From the NCBI RefSeq assembly GCF_947179165.1, contig NC_077238.1, positions 42,027,793-42,091,792 on the forward strand: DNA of 64,000 bases, in the 5' to 3' direction. This stretch comes from Solanum dulcamara. Its lineage: Eukaryota > Streptophyta > Magnoliopsida > Solanales > Solanaceae. A program made the translations under genes and the position numbers. Positions 1-11,498 of this stretch are shown piece by piece. The notes beneath the pieces were generated by a model. The model had not been told where the DNA came from and did not search any database. It saw only the letters and a list, made by a program, of their open reading frames with translations. Numbering within the stretch: the first letter of the stretch is position 1; each line of letters opens with the position of its first letter.

Positions 1-588
1 ATCTTACTTCTATTTATTTTGTTTACTTCTTTTAGTTTTTTATTTTATTATTCATTGAAAAATATAAAAAGATGTAAAAAAAATCTGTAATACTCACAAC
101 TCTTGTAGGAATATGATGTCTCCTAGTCAAAGGGCCATGATCCTATTCTCATTAATGGTTGAAGAACTTTGGGAGCCAAATAAATATGAGGATAGCTTGA
201 TAACACAACTTTACTTTGGCATTCCCGAGTTGGAAACATATGACCTGAACTTTTGAGAGAAATAGATAATTACTTAATAGGTTGGGTTTAATAAGGCCTC
301 ATTCAAGGAGGATTTCCCAAACATTGATAAATAATTTGAGTCGCGGATTAGGGTATGTTTACATCTATCATAGGTAGGTAATTTCCTTAAATAGTTGGGG
401 GATTTTCTGCCTCCTACCATGCACAACTACATCTTGTACACCATAAGGGCAATGTGGAGTCCATACCATTCTTATTTTCTATACCGGTGCATGGTAAAAA
501 GGTTAATATTACTCTGACCATAATAAACTCTATTTTCTGAATTGGTCTATACATCGTCGTACAGGGTTTGCCAGATGGATAGGAATGA
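1..588. other. Unassigned AT-rich sequence, probable retroelement remnant
   Basis: No sustained reading frame is visible. It runs directly into the transposon-protein remnant that follows, and short in-frame pieces such as a LMVEELWEPNKYEDS-like segment near 155-200 suggest it is the decayed upstream part of the same gene. This is inference only. Confidence 0.3.
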
Positions 589-900
589 AAGATGATAAAT
601 ATGCTTGGTTAGCCAAAATAATTGTTGAGGGTAGTCCTTTATGGAAAAGTACTAAGAGAGACGTAGCCCAGCTAGATCTATCATTTCAAAGGAAAATTTG
701 GTTGGACCTGGTTTGCACAAGGCACATCCCCTCTAATAATAGATGACATATGTCCATTGAAGCATCCAATCTTATTTCCCACATTATGAAAGGATTGAAC
801 ATCAATGAGGGTGAAATAATAGACAAAAGGATCAAATGGAAGGCTACACAACATACAACATCTATGCCCTTTCATATGCTTATCAGTCCTTTATATCTTT
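589..900 (+). pseudogene. Remnant of a 'putative plant transposon protein' type ORF
   Basis: A single plus-strand frame carries about 100 codons with one internal stop near 745. Segments that can be read include KYAWLAKIIVEGSPLW, QRKIWLDLVCTRHIPSNN and, after the stop, EASNLISHIMKGLNINEGE, followed by a PFHMLISPLYL segment. This order resembles the plant-specific domain annotated as putative plant transposon protein, common in Solanaceae repeats: a 'WL-LVC-RL-PS-N' block, an 'I-L-I-IM-G--I-VG-LI' block and a 'PFP-LIT-L' block. The function of that domain is not established. No start codon or promoter can be assigned, and frame decay sets in again after about 900. The family assignment is from remembered motif similarity, not a search. 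Confidence 0.45.
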
Positions 901-1784
901 AAGCCAGATGTCCTCCTCGTTAAGGCGTCGATTGAAATTAATGCACCAAAAGCATGATTGATTTGGTATAAAAAAGATTATTATTCTTTGATTTTTAAAA
1001 AGGGGAAACTATCTTCCACCACCACCCAGTCCTCCTCGATCGATCCTCATATTCCACAATTGCCACCACAACACACTACATCCACCTCACCCTCAGCTTA
1101 GGGCTTACTCAAATTGGTTCATATGGATCATGATCAAAATGATCAATTGTTAAAACTAGAAAAAGCTATACCATCCCTCATTCATAAGGAAGTCAAGTTA
1201 GCAATGAAGCTAGTAGTTGAATCGTTAAGCAACCATTGTGCGTGAGTGGACACCCTAAAAGGGATATTGCATCTTTGAGGAAAACAATGGGCACAAATCA
1301 TATTGTTCCACCATGGGAGTTAGATCTTAATTTTCTAAACAAGACTCATAAATCTATAAGTCAAGCAGCTAGCCCACCTGATAATTGGTATATAGAGGAT
1401 AGTGGATCTTAAAATTCTAATTTTTTAGAGATTAAAGAGGTGTATAAGCCCAATTGAGGGGTACCCCTAGCTTAGTCAACCTAGTGGGGGAATTTCCTAT
1501 TTTACATACCATCACATGATGTCACTTAATGACAAGAAAGAAGTTATATCTCCATTAGACCGACTTGACCTTTCCACCAACTCATCGGTTCAATCTCTAG
1601 TTGGGTTTGAGATTAACTCAGCTCATGCATATATTCCTCCGAGAAAACCACTTTGATCATAGTGTACATAGAGGGTTCCTATACCTTTTTTAATTATCAA
1701 GCATTAGGGAAATCACTTATGTCTTTTGCTGAGAGTGGATTTTTATTGTAGAATGTTGCACTTTGGTTATGAGCCCTTACAATA
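901..1784. other. Non-coding tail of the transposon remnant
   Basis: A short plus-strand stretch at about 1015-1105 codes for a Pro/Ser/Thr-rich segment, as often follows the transposon-protein domain. A short charged segment follows, and no frame is open beyond about 1230. Nothing else is recognised. Confidence 0.3.
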
Positions 1785-1912
1785 AAAACAAGCCCAGTAT
1801 AATCCCACTATGTGGGATCTGGAGAGGGTATAGTGTACACTTAACCCCCACTTTGAAAGGTAGGGCGGCTGTATCCAAAATACCCTCGACTCAAGAGAAG
1901 AGAACAAGAGAG
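1785..1912 (+). repeat. SINE-like tRNA-derived repeat fragment (Au-type resemblance)
   Basis: The sequence reads AATCCCACTATGTGGGATCT, then GGAGAGGGTA, an intermediate block, GGTAGGGCGGCTGTATCC and ACCCTCGACTCAA. This order (TCCCAC..GTGGG.TCTGG.GAGGGTA, GTAGAG.GGCTGTTTCC, ACCCTCGGCTCAA) matches a widespread plant SINE body that I recall as the Au-like class. The tRNA-related head is not clear. The name is from memory and could be wrong; a repeat already in the genome in many copies is the safe statement. Confidence 0.45.
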
Positions 1913-1957
1913 GGAAATAAGGAAACTATGACTACTATGGTGAAAAGATAAGCCACC

Positions 1958-2090
1958 TAGCATTCTATCTTAATCTGAGTCATCCACAACCTCCTATCTA
2001 AGGTCATGTCATCGGCTAGCTGCAACTGTGTCATATCCTGTCTAATCACCCCTCTCCAATACTTCTTCGGCCTCCCTTGTTTCCTATCAA
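1958..2090 (-). pseudogene. LINE reverse-transcriptase C-terminal fragment
   Basis: The minus strand reads RKQGRPKKYW, GVIRQDMTQLQL, DDMTLDRRLWMTQIKIE, then a cysteine codon and a stop at about 1960. This is the typical end of plant non-LTR retrotransposon ORF2 proteins, where a GRPKK-W block and an 'LDR--WR-RI' block precede the stop. Only about 43 codons remain, so it is a 5'-truncated copy, as expected for LINE insertions. Its 3' end faces the SINE-like repeat at 1785-1912 about 50 bases away. Confidence 0.6.
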
Positions 2091-2100
2091 GGAGTATTTT

Positions 2101-3059
2101 GTATACTACTCCAACCGTCTCAACCCTTAAGAAAATATATATTAAGAAGATTTTTGACTATTTTTCCCTCATGTATGTCTTAATATATAATCTCTATTAA
2201 TTAAATATTACTTAGGGGACATGATTTTAATATTTAATTTATATGAGCCCTTATCAGGCTTAATTTATATAATGGTTTGAGACATTGGGGACATAATTTT
2301 AATATTTAATTGTGCCCTTTTTAGGATTGATCTTTTATGATGATTGTGTTGCTTCAATGCCTGATTAGTCTTACATGCCAATTATTTTACTATACGCACT
2401 TGCAAATTATACTTAAAGCCCTCATCGAGCCTTGTTTTCAAATGATATATGAGCGCACGATCAATTTTTCCTTATGAATAGTTGGTAGTGGAAAATAACC
2501 CAAGAGGGTTTTCTTAATACCACAAGTTTTTCCCAAGGAACAATTTTTTTCTTTTTATCTTATTTTGGTTTATTTTGCATATCAAATCGGATTGATATTT
2601 CCCTGTGATAAATTGAGAGGTGACTCTGTTATGAAAAAATGCAAAGTTTTAGATATTTTTTGAGTCTATGTTACAGTTTTATCAAGAGGGACAATCAAAA
2701 TATTTGATTTGAAAAGTATTTTTTGAATGAATTTTGAAAATCTAGAAAAAGAGAGAAAAAGTGAATTCTAACATAATCTCTTCTAATGATTTCTACATTC
2801 TTTATTTGGCTTTGAAATTTATAAATGGATATTGATTAAATAATAGTAGATTGTCAAAAGTCATCCTATTCAATTGATTTTGAGAATAGTATAACTTGTT
2901 GCTCTCTGATTCCATGTATTGCGAGTTGTAGTTTGTTCTTTCTTAAGCATATCGTCGAGAACTTTCCTCCAAATGTGATTCAAGGAAAAAAATTATATGT
3001 GGGTTAGCTTGGAAAATGACCTTAGGCCCTCATTTTATTGGTATTATGTTTTTATTTAT
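2101..3059. other. AT-rich non-coding stretch, no feature recognised
   Basis: Two similar short segments (about 2216-2240 and 2286-2312, each with GGGGACAT and TTTAATATTTAATT) form a local direct repeat about 70 bases apart. No coding frame, LTR end or known repeat is seen. Confidence 0.3.
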
Positions 3060-3214
3060 TTTTGGGTAAAAGTGATTAAAGGTGACAAAAAATATTCAAA
3101 ACAAAGAAAAAGTGATACAAGTCTTAATTGAGTATAGGTGATAATTTTAAAATTAGTGTTAATGAAATTGATTTTAAAATCCTCAAACTTTATTATTTAC
3201 AAAAATATCCTCTC

Positions 3215-3480
3215 TTCTCCCTACCCCTCCCCCTCTCCCTCTCTTCTACCGCCACCGCCATCCCCACCCTTCTGCCATCACCGCCATTCTCACCCTTCCT
3301 ATTGCTTCAACCATCATTAGCACCTTCTCCTTTACCACTACCACAGTCACCTCCTCCTCTTACTCCTCCACCACCACCTATTCCTCTTTTTCCATAATCA
3401 TCATCACCACCACCTTGACCACCACCTCTTCCTCCTCCTCCTCCACCATCACCACCAACACCACCACCACTATCTCCCTC
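3215..3480 (+). repeat. CT-rich and CCA/CCT trinucleotide low-complexity tract
   Basis: A polypyrimidine start (CCCTCCCCCTCTCC-like) passes into imperfect ACC/TCC trinucleotide runs. The open frame across it encodes only Pro/Ser/Leu/Thr repeats and is not credible as a gene. Confidence 0.75.
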
Positions 3481-3535
3481 ATCAGCTCCTTCTTTACCTT
3501 ATTTTCTTCCAATTTTTTTTATTAAATGTCGAAGT

Positions 3536-3745
3536 TGCTGCAAACACTATAAAAAAATTATTGCAACAATTTCAATGATTGTTGCAGTAACTCAAGCAAT
3601 TATTGAAGTTATTACAGAAATTCAGTAATTGTTGAAGTTGTTGTAGCAACTATAATAGCTATTCCAACCACTATCATAGCAATTGTTGTAGCAATTAACA
3701 TACTTATTGCAACAACTATCGCACTTGATGTAGCAACTATCGTAG
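3536..3745. repeat. Short-period array of TTGCAACAA-like palindromic units
   Basis: About a dozen variants of TTGTTGTAGCAA, ATTGCAACAA and TTGAAGTT recur every 14-30 bases. Many contain inverted TTG..CAA arms, so single strands could fold. It lies between a CT-rich tract on its left and a GA-rich tract on its right. Confidence 0.6.
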
Positions 3746-3827
3746 TTTCTTAATTTTCTGTAAAAAAAAATTGAATGACTTATTTATTTATTTTTTAAAA
3801 ATTCTCAAAATCAAAGTAAAACAGTCT

Positions 3828-3990
3828 ATAAAAAAAGAAGAAGAATAACACGATAAAAAAAAAGATAAATGTAGATGCTCGTGATAACAATAATGAAGAA
3901 GATAAAAAAAAGATGGAGGAAGAGAGAATGAAAGAAAGAAGAAGATGGAGGGAGGAAGAGAGAAATCTGAAGAGAGAACGTAAGATGGGG
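3828..3990. repeat. GA-rich low-complexity tract
   Basis: AAGAAGAAG, GGAGGAAGAGAG and GAAAGAAAGAAG runs. In composition it is the reverse complement of the CT-rich tract at 3215-3300, on the other side of the TTGCAACAA array. Confidence 0.7.
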
Positions 3991-4180
3991 AAATTTCAAA
4001 TTTAAAAATTTCAAATTAGAGGAAAGACTTTTTAAAATTTATAAATATTTGATATGCACCTCAAAGTTTTTAATTACACTAATCTGATTTATTTGTTGAT
4101 TAATTCTATTTGACAAAGTTTCACCAATTTTAATACAAAGACTTGAATGACACCTTATACTCATTTTCTCTTATTTTTTT

Positions 4181-5328
4181 CTAACTGGTCTCTTTGAATA
4201 ATCACTTTGCCTAAATTCTCTTTTTCTTAACATTGACCTTCGCCAACCCCACTGAGCATTAACCGATTCATTGGAAACCATGTATAACTCTTTGACGTTT
4301 TTGAATCCTCTATTTTTTTATCCTTACCTCCATAATGGCTAGTGATAAAAATATAGGCTAAAAGCCTATGTTTGGGGGAATACAAATGAAGAATGAATAA
4401 GGTGATGTCGGTAAAAGTCTAAATTTGGGGGGGTGCATCAAAGAATGAGAGAGGAATGAAATTCGATATGATATGGAACCATGTGTTTCAATTGAAAAGT
4501 GCTAGATGAACCAATGGTGAACGAACAAAAAGAAGAAAAAGAATGAATTGGTGCTAGTTCTTCTCGTGCACATGCCTTATGTGAGTAAATGGGTGTTTGA
4601 ATGAATGGTTGATACCATGAATAGGAGAAATAAAGTGAATTCAAATCAATAATGTGAACGGTGTGATCAAAGAGTTATTTGATCATGTTAGGGAGGTTCT
4701 AAGGCATTGAACCAAAGTATATCCTACCTTTTTCCCCTAGCTTATATCTTGACGCAAGTTCTTTATGATTTTGAGCTTTTTAACTCCATATTAGTGGTGA
4801 TTTAAATAAAGAGTAATACTATAGTTTGATGTGTGTATGATTGAATATCTTTGAGATAGTGAGTATTTTTACAAGATTTATAATCCCTTGAGGTGACTTA
4901 CATGATTGTAAGTGGGATTCTCTCTTGTTATGAGTGGCATTATATCCTTTGAGTGAATAATGAGGTCGTGATTTTAATTGAGTTGCATGAATGTTAAAAC
5001 TTGTGTTGTGAATTCTTAGGAAAACCTTGAAAGTTGATTTCATTGCCTTGAGATGCTTGTAGATGTTCTTGAATGAAATATTGTCCCCAAATTTTGATTA
5101 ACAAGTGTGATTTTAAATTTAAAAATAGTTCAAAGAAGATAACCTTTACCTTGTGGAAATGGTGGAACAATTGAGGTTTGTGCTTGTGTATAGAGTATTT
5201 TATTTTTAGTCAAGTGTTGTTTTGTTTTATTTGAGTTATTGTATTCTATTGTCAGCCCCAATGTCATAATAAACCAGAACCAAACTTGTACTTAGAATGT
5301 GCTTTGCTTGAGTACAAGCAATAGTTCA
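4181..5328 (+). other. Non-coding region resembling a retrotransposon 3' untranslated region
   Basis: Repeated G-rich purine runs (TTTGGGGGAATAC near 4371, TTTGGGGGGGTGCATC near 4424, AGTTAGGGGGTTTGATAC at its end) are typical of the stretch before the 3' LTR in Athila/Tat-like gypsy elements. No protein frame remains. Classification is weak. Confidence 0.35.
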
Positions 5329-5341
5329 AGTTAGGGGGTTT
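5329..5341 (+). promoter_or_regulatory. Candidate polypurine tract
   Basis: AGTTAGGGGGTTTGATAC: a purine run directly before a TGATAC start that could be an LTR terminus. It would prime plus-strand DNA synthesis in an LTR retrotransposon. Confidence 0.35.
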
Positions 5342-6790
5342 GATACAAACTTATTTGATTCTTAAGAGTGAGTTATTTCCTTGTTTTAATGCTAATGAAA
5401 GTCCTGCATTCTTGTATATGCAGGCATTCCTTAGAAATGGAAAAACTGAAGAATTGGAAGTAGAAGTATATTATTCAAGGTCAACGAGGAACACGCGTTT
5501 CACATAAGTGAACCTATATTTCTTAGGTGCACTCGAAAGGAAAAGATACTAAAAGGTGCACATGTGTGTCATAAAAGGGCATATACATCTTACAAGTGTC
5601 AGCACAGAAGACTCAATTGAGTCTAGAATGATGTTGTTGAAGCACCTACGTGTAGCATTTTTGAACATACAAAACGCATGCTCAAATGCAAGTGGGCTGA
5701 CGCGATTTAAAGAGAAAATTCATACATAGATAACGGGCGTCCTTTAGAAGCTTCCAAGGTCAAATTAGGGATTCATACAATTATAATATATACTCTTCTT
5801 CCCCAATTAGGGTATTGGACATTAGAGAACATTGTAGTAAAGAATATAGTGTTTTTATAGTTTGGTTATTGAAGAAGAACATACCATTGGTGATACAAAT
5901 AAGCTTGCAATAGATTTTTTTCTGCTGATTATGAATGCAATGAAGTGTTACTACATTATTTAAATTCGATTTCCTTTATTATGAGTAGATATACTCTTTT
6001 CTAGGTTTGTGTGTGTGCATTATGGGTGTTAAAATTTGATTGGACAGTGTCTAATAAGTCTTAGAATTTATTATTATGCATGGATCTATTGTTATCCTCA
6101 AAGTTTAATCTAGAAATGATGATTGCAAATATTAATTGAACCTTCTCATTTCACTTTTACTTGAGTAAGGAAAGTGAAATCTGGTAGGGCTTCAATGGTG
6201 AAGACTTGAGATTTAATCAAAAGGTTAGAGCTAGAGATAGCCTAAATCCAATTAAATTGTCATCCAATGGTTAGAGGTAGATATATTTTAAACCCACTCA
6301 AGCTAATATTTGTGGTTTGTATGGGAGCCATCTATCCCTGCAGATTTTTTCAACCTACCTGGGGAGCCCTCTATCCTAGCAGATTACAAAACACCATACT
6401 AAATCTACGAGAAGGGGTAAAATAAGAAAAACATCCAAAATTAAAAATAAAACTACAAAGCTCGAGGTTGGGGTCAGGAGTGAAGGTCAATTTCAACATC
6501 GGAACTCAGGTACTATGGTGAGAATCAGGAACCATTACTCAGATCAGAGTCGTATGGTGAGGCTAAAAGAGAATTTTGTAAAATACTTTTCTTGCTTTAT
6601 GAAGAAAAGGATTTTCCTTAAATTTTAGGAAGATAAGTCTATTTTCCAATTTATTTAAATCAATCAAACATGAGAAAAGTGAAAAATTTATTTTCAGAAA
6701 TATTTTTCTTCATACCAAACACATTCTAATAGTACAAAGATTTTTAAAGAAGTAAGATGATAGGGATGGAACCTCAAAGTCTCTAATGGG
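5341..6790 (+). mobile_element. LTR-like block of an Athila/Tat-like gypsy element
   Basis: It follows the candidate polypurine tract and contains a region near 5985-6130 (GAGTAGATATACTC, TTTCTAGGTTTGTG, TAATCTAGAAATGATG) that resembles the U5 side of large gypsy LTRs. The right boundary is uncertain because a second LTR fragment begins near 6798. No TSD was found. Confidence 0.3.
6575..6745. repeat. Possible MITE-like segment
   Basis: A block with GGATTTTCCTTAAATTTTAG, GAAATATTTTTCTTCATACC and AAACACATTC resembles dispersed short plant repeats that end in 'ATACCAAACACA'. No clear terminal inverted repeats were located. Confidence 0.2.
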
Positions 6791-6831
6791 GAAAAATATG
6801 TAATGACCCTCTAGGTCATTTCCCCTGTATT

Positions 6832-9380
6832 TGTCACGATCCAAATCTAGGCCTTGATGGCGCCTACTAAAACTCCAAGTAGGCAAGCCACACCCAAATC
6901 AAGCAGAAGTCAAACCTCAATTTAGATAAATAATTAATAATATAAGAAGGCCTAATCAAGAAGAATATAACAAAAGAAAAGTTGGGTAAGGTTATAGATA
7001 TGTAAATACGATAAAGAATATACAAAAGGCCAGAAAACCAAAAAGACGAACTATCGCTAGACCAACCCTAGACCTGGTGTCACCTATATAGGATCTACTA
7101 AATACAAAAGATGACAAAACTATATATACAATACAGAGATGACTATCCAAAGTGCAAAATACAAGTCAGTACAAAAGAAGGACGATAGCAAGTCTCTAAA
7201 CACCGGGAGATCACCACAATCTGGATCTAGCACCACTACGGATGATCAGGCACTCGCTGGGGGTGGCTCATACTGGGAATTGCATCAAAAAGATACAGAA
7301 GTGCAGTATGAGTACCAAAACACAGGATACTCAGCAGGCATCATAGGCGACTGAGCTCAGAAATAATAAATATACAATAAGCAGCACGATGATACTAATA
7401 ATAATAAGATAGAAACATAAAACTATAATTATGGGGAAAAAGAGTACGGAAATTTCATACAGTAGTCAAGTACATCTAACCAAGTAGGTAATTATGGTAT
7501 TAATCTCAACTCACAAATTATCGAAAGAATGCATAAATCTAAACTAGCATATATGGATCAATATCCCCAAAAGTAGCATAGAGCGCCCGGAATAACCCTC
7601 GAGCTCATCAATATCAAAATAATAACCCAAAATAAGTATCAACAGGCCACCCAGAATTCACAACTCGAGCTTATCAACGGTGAATATAATAGTGTAGCCC
7701 AAAGTCAATAAAAGGGCCGCCCGGAATATTACCTCGAGCTCATCAACCATGAAATGCCGTAAATGAGATATCACTGATATTTCCTTAAATTCCTCATTTC
7801 TATTCATCAACCAAAAGTCTTAATCTCACCATTTATTCTTTCTTTAAAAAGGTTTTTTAAACACCGGCGAAGTAAATAAAGGCAAGTAGCATGTCAAAAA
7901 TCATATACCACTCAATTCAGGTAAAAATCCCATCAAAGGAACAAAATCACTAACCTAAGACTTTGGTGTACCGAAAGCACAACCTCGGGCCTAACATTTC
8001 AATATCGTTAGCAAACAAGCCATAAGCATTAGCCAAAATCAAATCAAGCGGGCAACCAAAAACAAACAAGTCAATCAAATGACATCTTAAGTTCAAACCA
8101 CCGAAAAGCAAATTCTAAGGATTCTAAGCGATGCAAACAAGTCAAGATAGCACCAAGATGAAGTCCCTAATGGCTAAAACCCAAACTAGTTACTAACGAT
8201 GATCCTCGACTATAAGTTTATCAAAAGGATATCAATAACTAAATCACCAAACTAATCACACGTATCTTTACTCTATGCCTGGGAAATGATTATGACAATA
8301 TAATGATCAAACTAAATTGAAAAAAGACCTTAATTAGGTGTAAAATCATAGGGTTAAGGCTTAGAAGCGGTGGAAAGAGAACAAATACCCCTTATTAAAA
8401 TCTGACGTAGTCATCTATGAGGACAATCTATAGTCTGTATAACAAGAGATAAGAACAAGTATAATCAGACAATAACCGACCGGATGCCCATACCCCCGAA
8501 AGGTACAAACAATGACAAATATACCCCCAGCCCCTATAAAACCGGGGGACTACACCATAAAAGTATGTGGGTGATAGGCAATGATAATGAATGCAAGTTT
8601 GTAGTAAAATCCAGTGACATCATCGGTGGCTCTCAGAGATCAACAACTATAAGTGTTTAGACCCACACCGGCCCCTGGCCTACTATGTGGGACCCATGTG
8701 ACTTCCTCATACATTTCAGTGATGCACTGGCCAGAGGGGTCCATAGGGCACGCGGAAAGTCCGTATACACTTCCTGGGCCCGAACCAAGCCTTGCATAGA
8801 CAAATACAATATCCATAGTGGTACCGGAGAGTGAGCATCCAAACCGATATAGAAAGGGCATCGCCGCACTGAATATCAGTTAAATAGTAACCTAAATTGT
8901 GAGCACCCTGAAAAGGGGCCGCCTACCCAGCCAGTAGACTCCTAGGTGCATGGCCCAACTAGTAAGAGTAAACCCAGCAGCATCGGTGGGCTATGAAAGG
9001 GCATCAACACACCAAATATCCAAGTAAAACTAAGCGCATTTCAGATGTCTCTAATGCTTCAAGTAGAAAAAGGAGCACATCCTCGACACCTCATAAGTTT
9101 CCAAAACCAGTGATCAAGTATCCAGGTGGCACGACTCCCGCTAAAAGCAGTTTAAAAATAGAAAAAAAATTATGAGAAATCCTTCTCAAAATAGTAGTTA
9201 AAAACCAATAAAATACCGGGATCGTACCACAAAATGAATGAATATGCTCAAATAATGCAAGCATGCAATCACCAGTATCCAAACAAGATACACACATCCA
9301 TAAGGAAATACCAAGTCCTAGTGCACAACAAGTCAAGGGACTAACTTGGGATCTAATCTATCCTCGGATAAGGCCTTGGG
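6832..9380 (-). mobile_element. Minus-strand gypsy LTR-like block, 3' terminus intact, other end lost
   Basis: It starts with TGTCACGATCC, the reverse complement of a GGRTCGTGACA LTR end. The first ~520 bases are homologous to the reverse complement of the LTR at 26826-28780: both have TGATGGCGCCTACT / TGATGGCTTCTACT, AGGCAAGCC, and a segment with GTGCAGTATGAGTACCAAAA and GCATCATAGGC.GACTGAGC. A roughly 70-base imperfect tandem repeat (GCCCGGAAT..CTCGAGCTCATCAA) occupies 7583-7752. No primer site lies beside the terminus, so it is not a complete 5' LTR. The right part (8400-9380) is unassigned and may belong to a different repeat that truncated the RT of the neighbouring element. Confidence 0.45.
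7583..7752. repeat. Three imperfect ~70-bp tandem units inside the LTR-like block
   Basis: Each unit has a GCCCGGAAT or GCCACCCAGAAT start and a CTCGAGCTCATCAA or CTCGAGCTTATCAA end. Subterminal LTR repeats of this kind are frequent in the large gypsy LTRs of this window. Confidence 0.55.
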
Positions 9381-9429
9381 CCCAAAAATAATTAATAGAT
9401 AAGATGGCATCATAAGGCTACCGCTAAAC

Positions 9430-10079
9430 AAAAGAAAAACAATTGAGGCATGGCTTCAAATCTTAAAATGGGAGAAATATCTCTAGGTACGATGCAGTCT
9501 TTGGAATATCTGCCTCCTTTACCCGCACCTGGTTATAGCCTAACCGCAAGTCTATCTTCGAAAAACACTTAGCATCCAGCAACTGGTCAAATAGATCATC
9601 AATCTTGGGGAGGAGATATCAATTCTTTATTGTCACCTTATTCAGCTGCCTATAATCAATACACATTCGCAGTGACCCATCTTTCTTTCTCACGAATAGT
9701 ACCGGTGCTCCCCAAGGTGATGTGCTGGGCCTAATGAAGCCTTTTTCTAACAAGTCTCTCAATTGCTCCTTTAATTCCTTCAATTCTGCAGGTGCCATTC
9801 TATAAGGAGGAATACATATGGGCTGCGTATATAGCAACACATCTATAGTGAACTCTATCTCCCGCTCAGGAGAAAGACTTGGAAGTTCATCTGGGAATAC
9901 ATCTGAAAATTCATTAACTACCGGCACTGATCGAAGAGTCGGTACCTCTGCTTCCAAGTTATGCAAATGAACCAGATGATAAATATAACCCTTTCTAACC
10001 GTCTTCCTTGCTTTGACGTATGAAATAAATTTACCTCTCAATGACGCTGTATTCCCCAGCCACTCTATGATTGGCTCTC
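9430..10079 (-). pseudogene. Ty3/gypsy reverse transcriptase, N-terminal fragment
   Basis: Reverse transcriptase copies element RNA into DNA in the virus-like particle. Visible segments in order: a linker ending in [21 protein letters not shown], the [17 protein letters not shown] block, a [16 protein letters not shown] block, [15 protein letters not shown], then, past a stop at about 9618, [20 protein letters not shown] with the first catalytic aspartate region, [17 protein letters not shown], and a frameshift near 9490 into RT..YF.HF-like decay of the usual FRTRYGHYEF block. The YVDD catalytic box and everything after it are absent. A lysine-asparagine stop replaces the usual continuation 'KYPLPRIDD', so at least one nonsense and one frameshift change are present. 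Confidence 0.88.
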
Positions 10080-10085
10080 CTGGAA

Positions 10086-10440
10086 CTAAAACTGAACTAT
10101 CTTATTTCTACAATCAACATTAGCATAATAAGAAGCTAACCAATCCATACCCATAATGACATTAAACTCAATCATACCTAACTTCATCAAATCTACCAAG
10201 GTAGGATGACTGTATATATCCACCGAACAATTTTTATATACTTTCTTTTCTATAACAGAGTCTCCTACTGGTGCAGCTACCTCCAACGGTTCTATTAATT
10301 CAGGTTTTATTATGATTCTACTAGCAAAAAGGGGAGATATATATGATAAAGTGGAGCCTAGATCTATCAATGCATATATATCCCGAGAGAAGATGGATAA
10401 TATACCTATAATCACATTTGGTGACGCTTCCTGATCCTAT
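10086..10440 (-). pseudogene. Ty3/gypsy aspartic protease domain
   Basis: The protease would process the Gag-Pol polyprotein. The frame reads IIGILSIFSRDIYALIDLGS, TLSYISPLFASRI, IEPLEVAAPVGDSVIEKK, ending EFNVIMGMDWLASYYANVDC. The active-site box is ALIDLGSTLSY, where relatives usually have D-P-G-S or D-S-G-S, so position 2 is Leu. The GMDWL block near the C-terminus is typical of plant gypsy proteases. It is continuous with the gag linker above and with the RT linker below after one frame break. It is close to the protease copies at 36829-37221 and 39288-39690. Confidence 0.85.
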
Positions 10441-10519
10441 CTACTAGCTAAAGCATATATGCGGTTTGAAGGGCCGCTTGAACTAGAAGCTCCGCCATGG
10501 CCTGCTGGTGTCTAAATAC

Positions 10520-10740
10520 CCTAATCTGTAGGTTGCATATCCATAGAAGAAGATGAACTGGTAACTGACCCAGTAGGCTGAGCTGCACCACCTAGATTAC
10601 CCCTAAGTGGACACTCTCTCATGATATGTCCTTGACGGACGCAAGTAAAATAAGCACCTATAGAAAAATGGCATTCCCCAAAATAAAGCCTACCATAACG
10701 AGCACACTGAGGCAAAGGTGGTGTCGACTGACCCGAACTC
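10520..10740 (-). pseudogene. Gag zinc knuckle region, first cysteine lost
   Basis: The frame reads PQCARYGRLYFGECHFSIGA, then YFTCVRQGHIMRECP. The normal CCHC box is C-x2-C-x4-H-x4-C; here the first Cys is Tyr (a single G-to-A change, TGT to TAT), while the second Cys, His and last Cys remain. A Ser/Met/Gln-rich linker to the protease follows. Nucleic-acid binding by this box would be impaired. Confidence 0.75.
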
Positions 10741-11159
10741 TAGTACATCTGTGAACTTGAAGCCCTAGAGCTCTGACCAATTCTTGGATACCCTGTACTA
10801 TCACACCTCCTACTAGTGAGCTGTGGGGGTGCACTCTGTGTTAGCTGAGAAGGATATCTAATATATAGTTGTTAAGGCTGCCTGCCTCGAAACTCACCTG
10901 GATAGCCAGCTAATCTAGCTCTCTTATGCTGGCCTCTGTCATAATCTCTATCGGACTAACAACCCCTATGTCGATCTTCTATTCCCTGTGCATATGCCTG
11001 TACCCAAGCAATATCCATACCCGGCTAAGAAGCCATTGCCATACAGCTATCAATTAAAGAATGATCCATCCCCATTACATAATGGTGCACTCTATAATAA
11101 TCGGCGCATGCCTAGCCAATAAATCAAACTCAAGGCTATAGGCAGATTTAAGAATCTAT

Positions 11160-11380
11160 CAACTTTAGCTCTCCTTATCTCCAGAGGTAGAAAGCGGTTA
11201 AGAAAGGCCTCCACAAACTCATCCCATACCTATGGAGGAGCACCCTCGCCCCTAGATAACTCTGAGGACTCATACCAATTAACAGCTACATCACGCAACC
11301 GATATGAAGCTAACTCAACAGACTCAGTCTCAAAAGCTCTAATTATCCTCAGCGTACGCTGCATCTACCAAATAAACTCC
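11160..11380 (-). pseudogene. Gag capsid core (retrotransposon gag domain)
   Basis: The frame reads MQRTLRIIRAFETESVELAS, YRLRDVAVNWYESSELSRGE, then after a stop WDEFVEAFLNRFLPLEIRRA and KVDRFL. This is the conserved gag core of the Tekay-like plant gypsy group (usual form: 'ESVELASYRLRDVA-NWYE-WE' then 'WDEF-EAFL-RFLP-E-RRA'). The region between this core and the zinc knuckle is full of stops. Confidence 0.8.
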
Positions 11381-11498
11381 TATAGATTCTCTACGGGCTT
11401 CGATCCATAGAACTCTAGGGGTCACAAGTCAAGAAATCATGAACTCTTAAACTATCATGTCTGTTTGCATTATCTACTCCTAGCCCATGCCTGCGAGC

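Noticed and set aside
3128..3397. Proline-rich 89-residue ORF
   Set aside because: It is the translation of CT/CCA low-complexity DNA; no start context or homologous domain.
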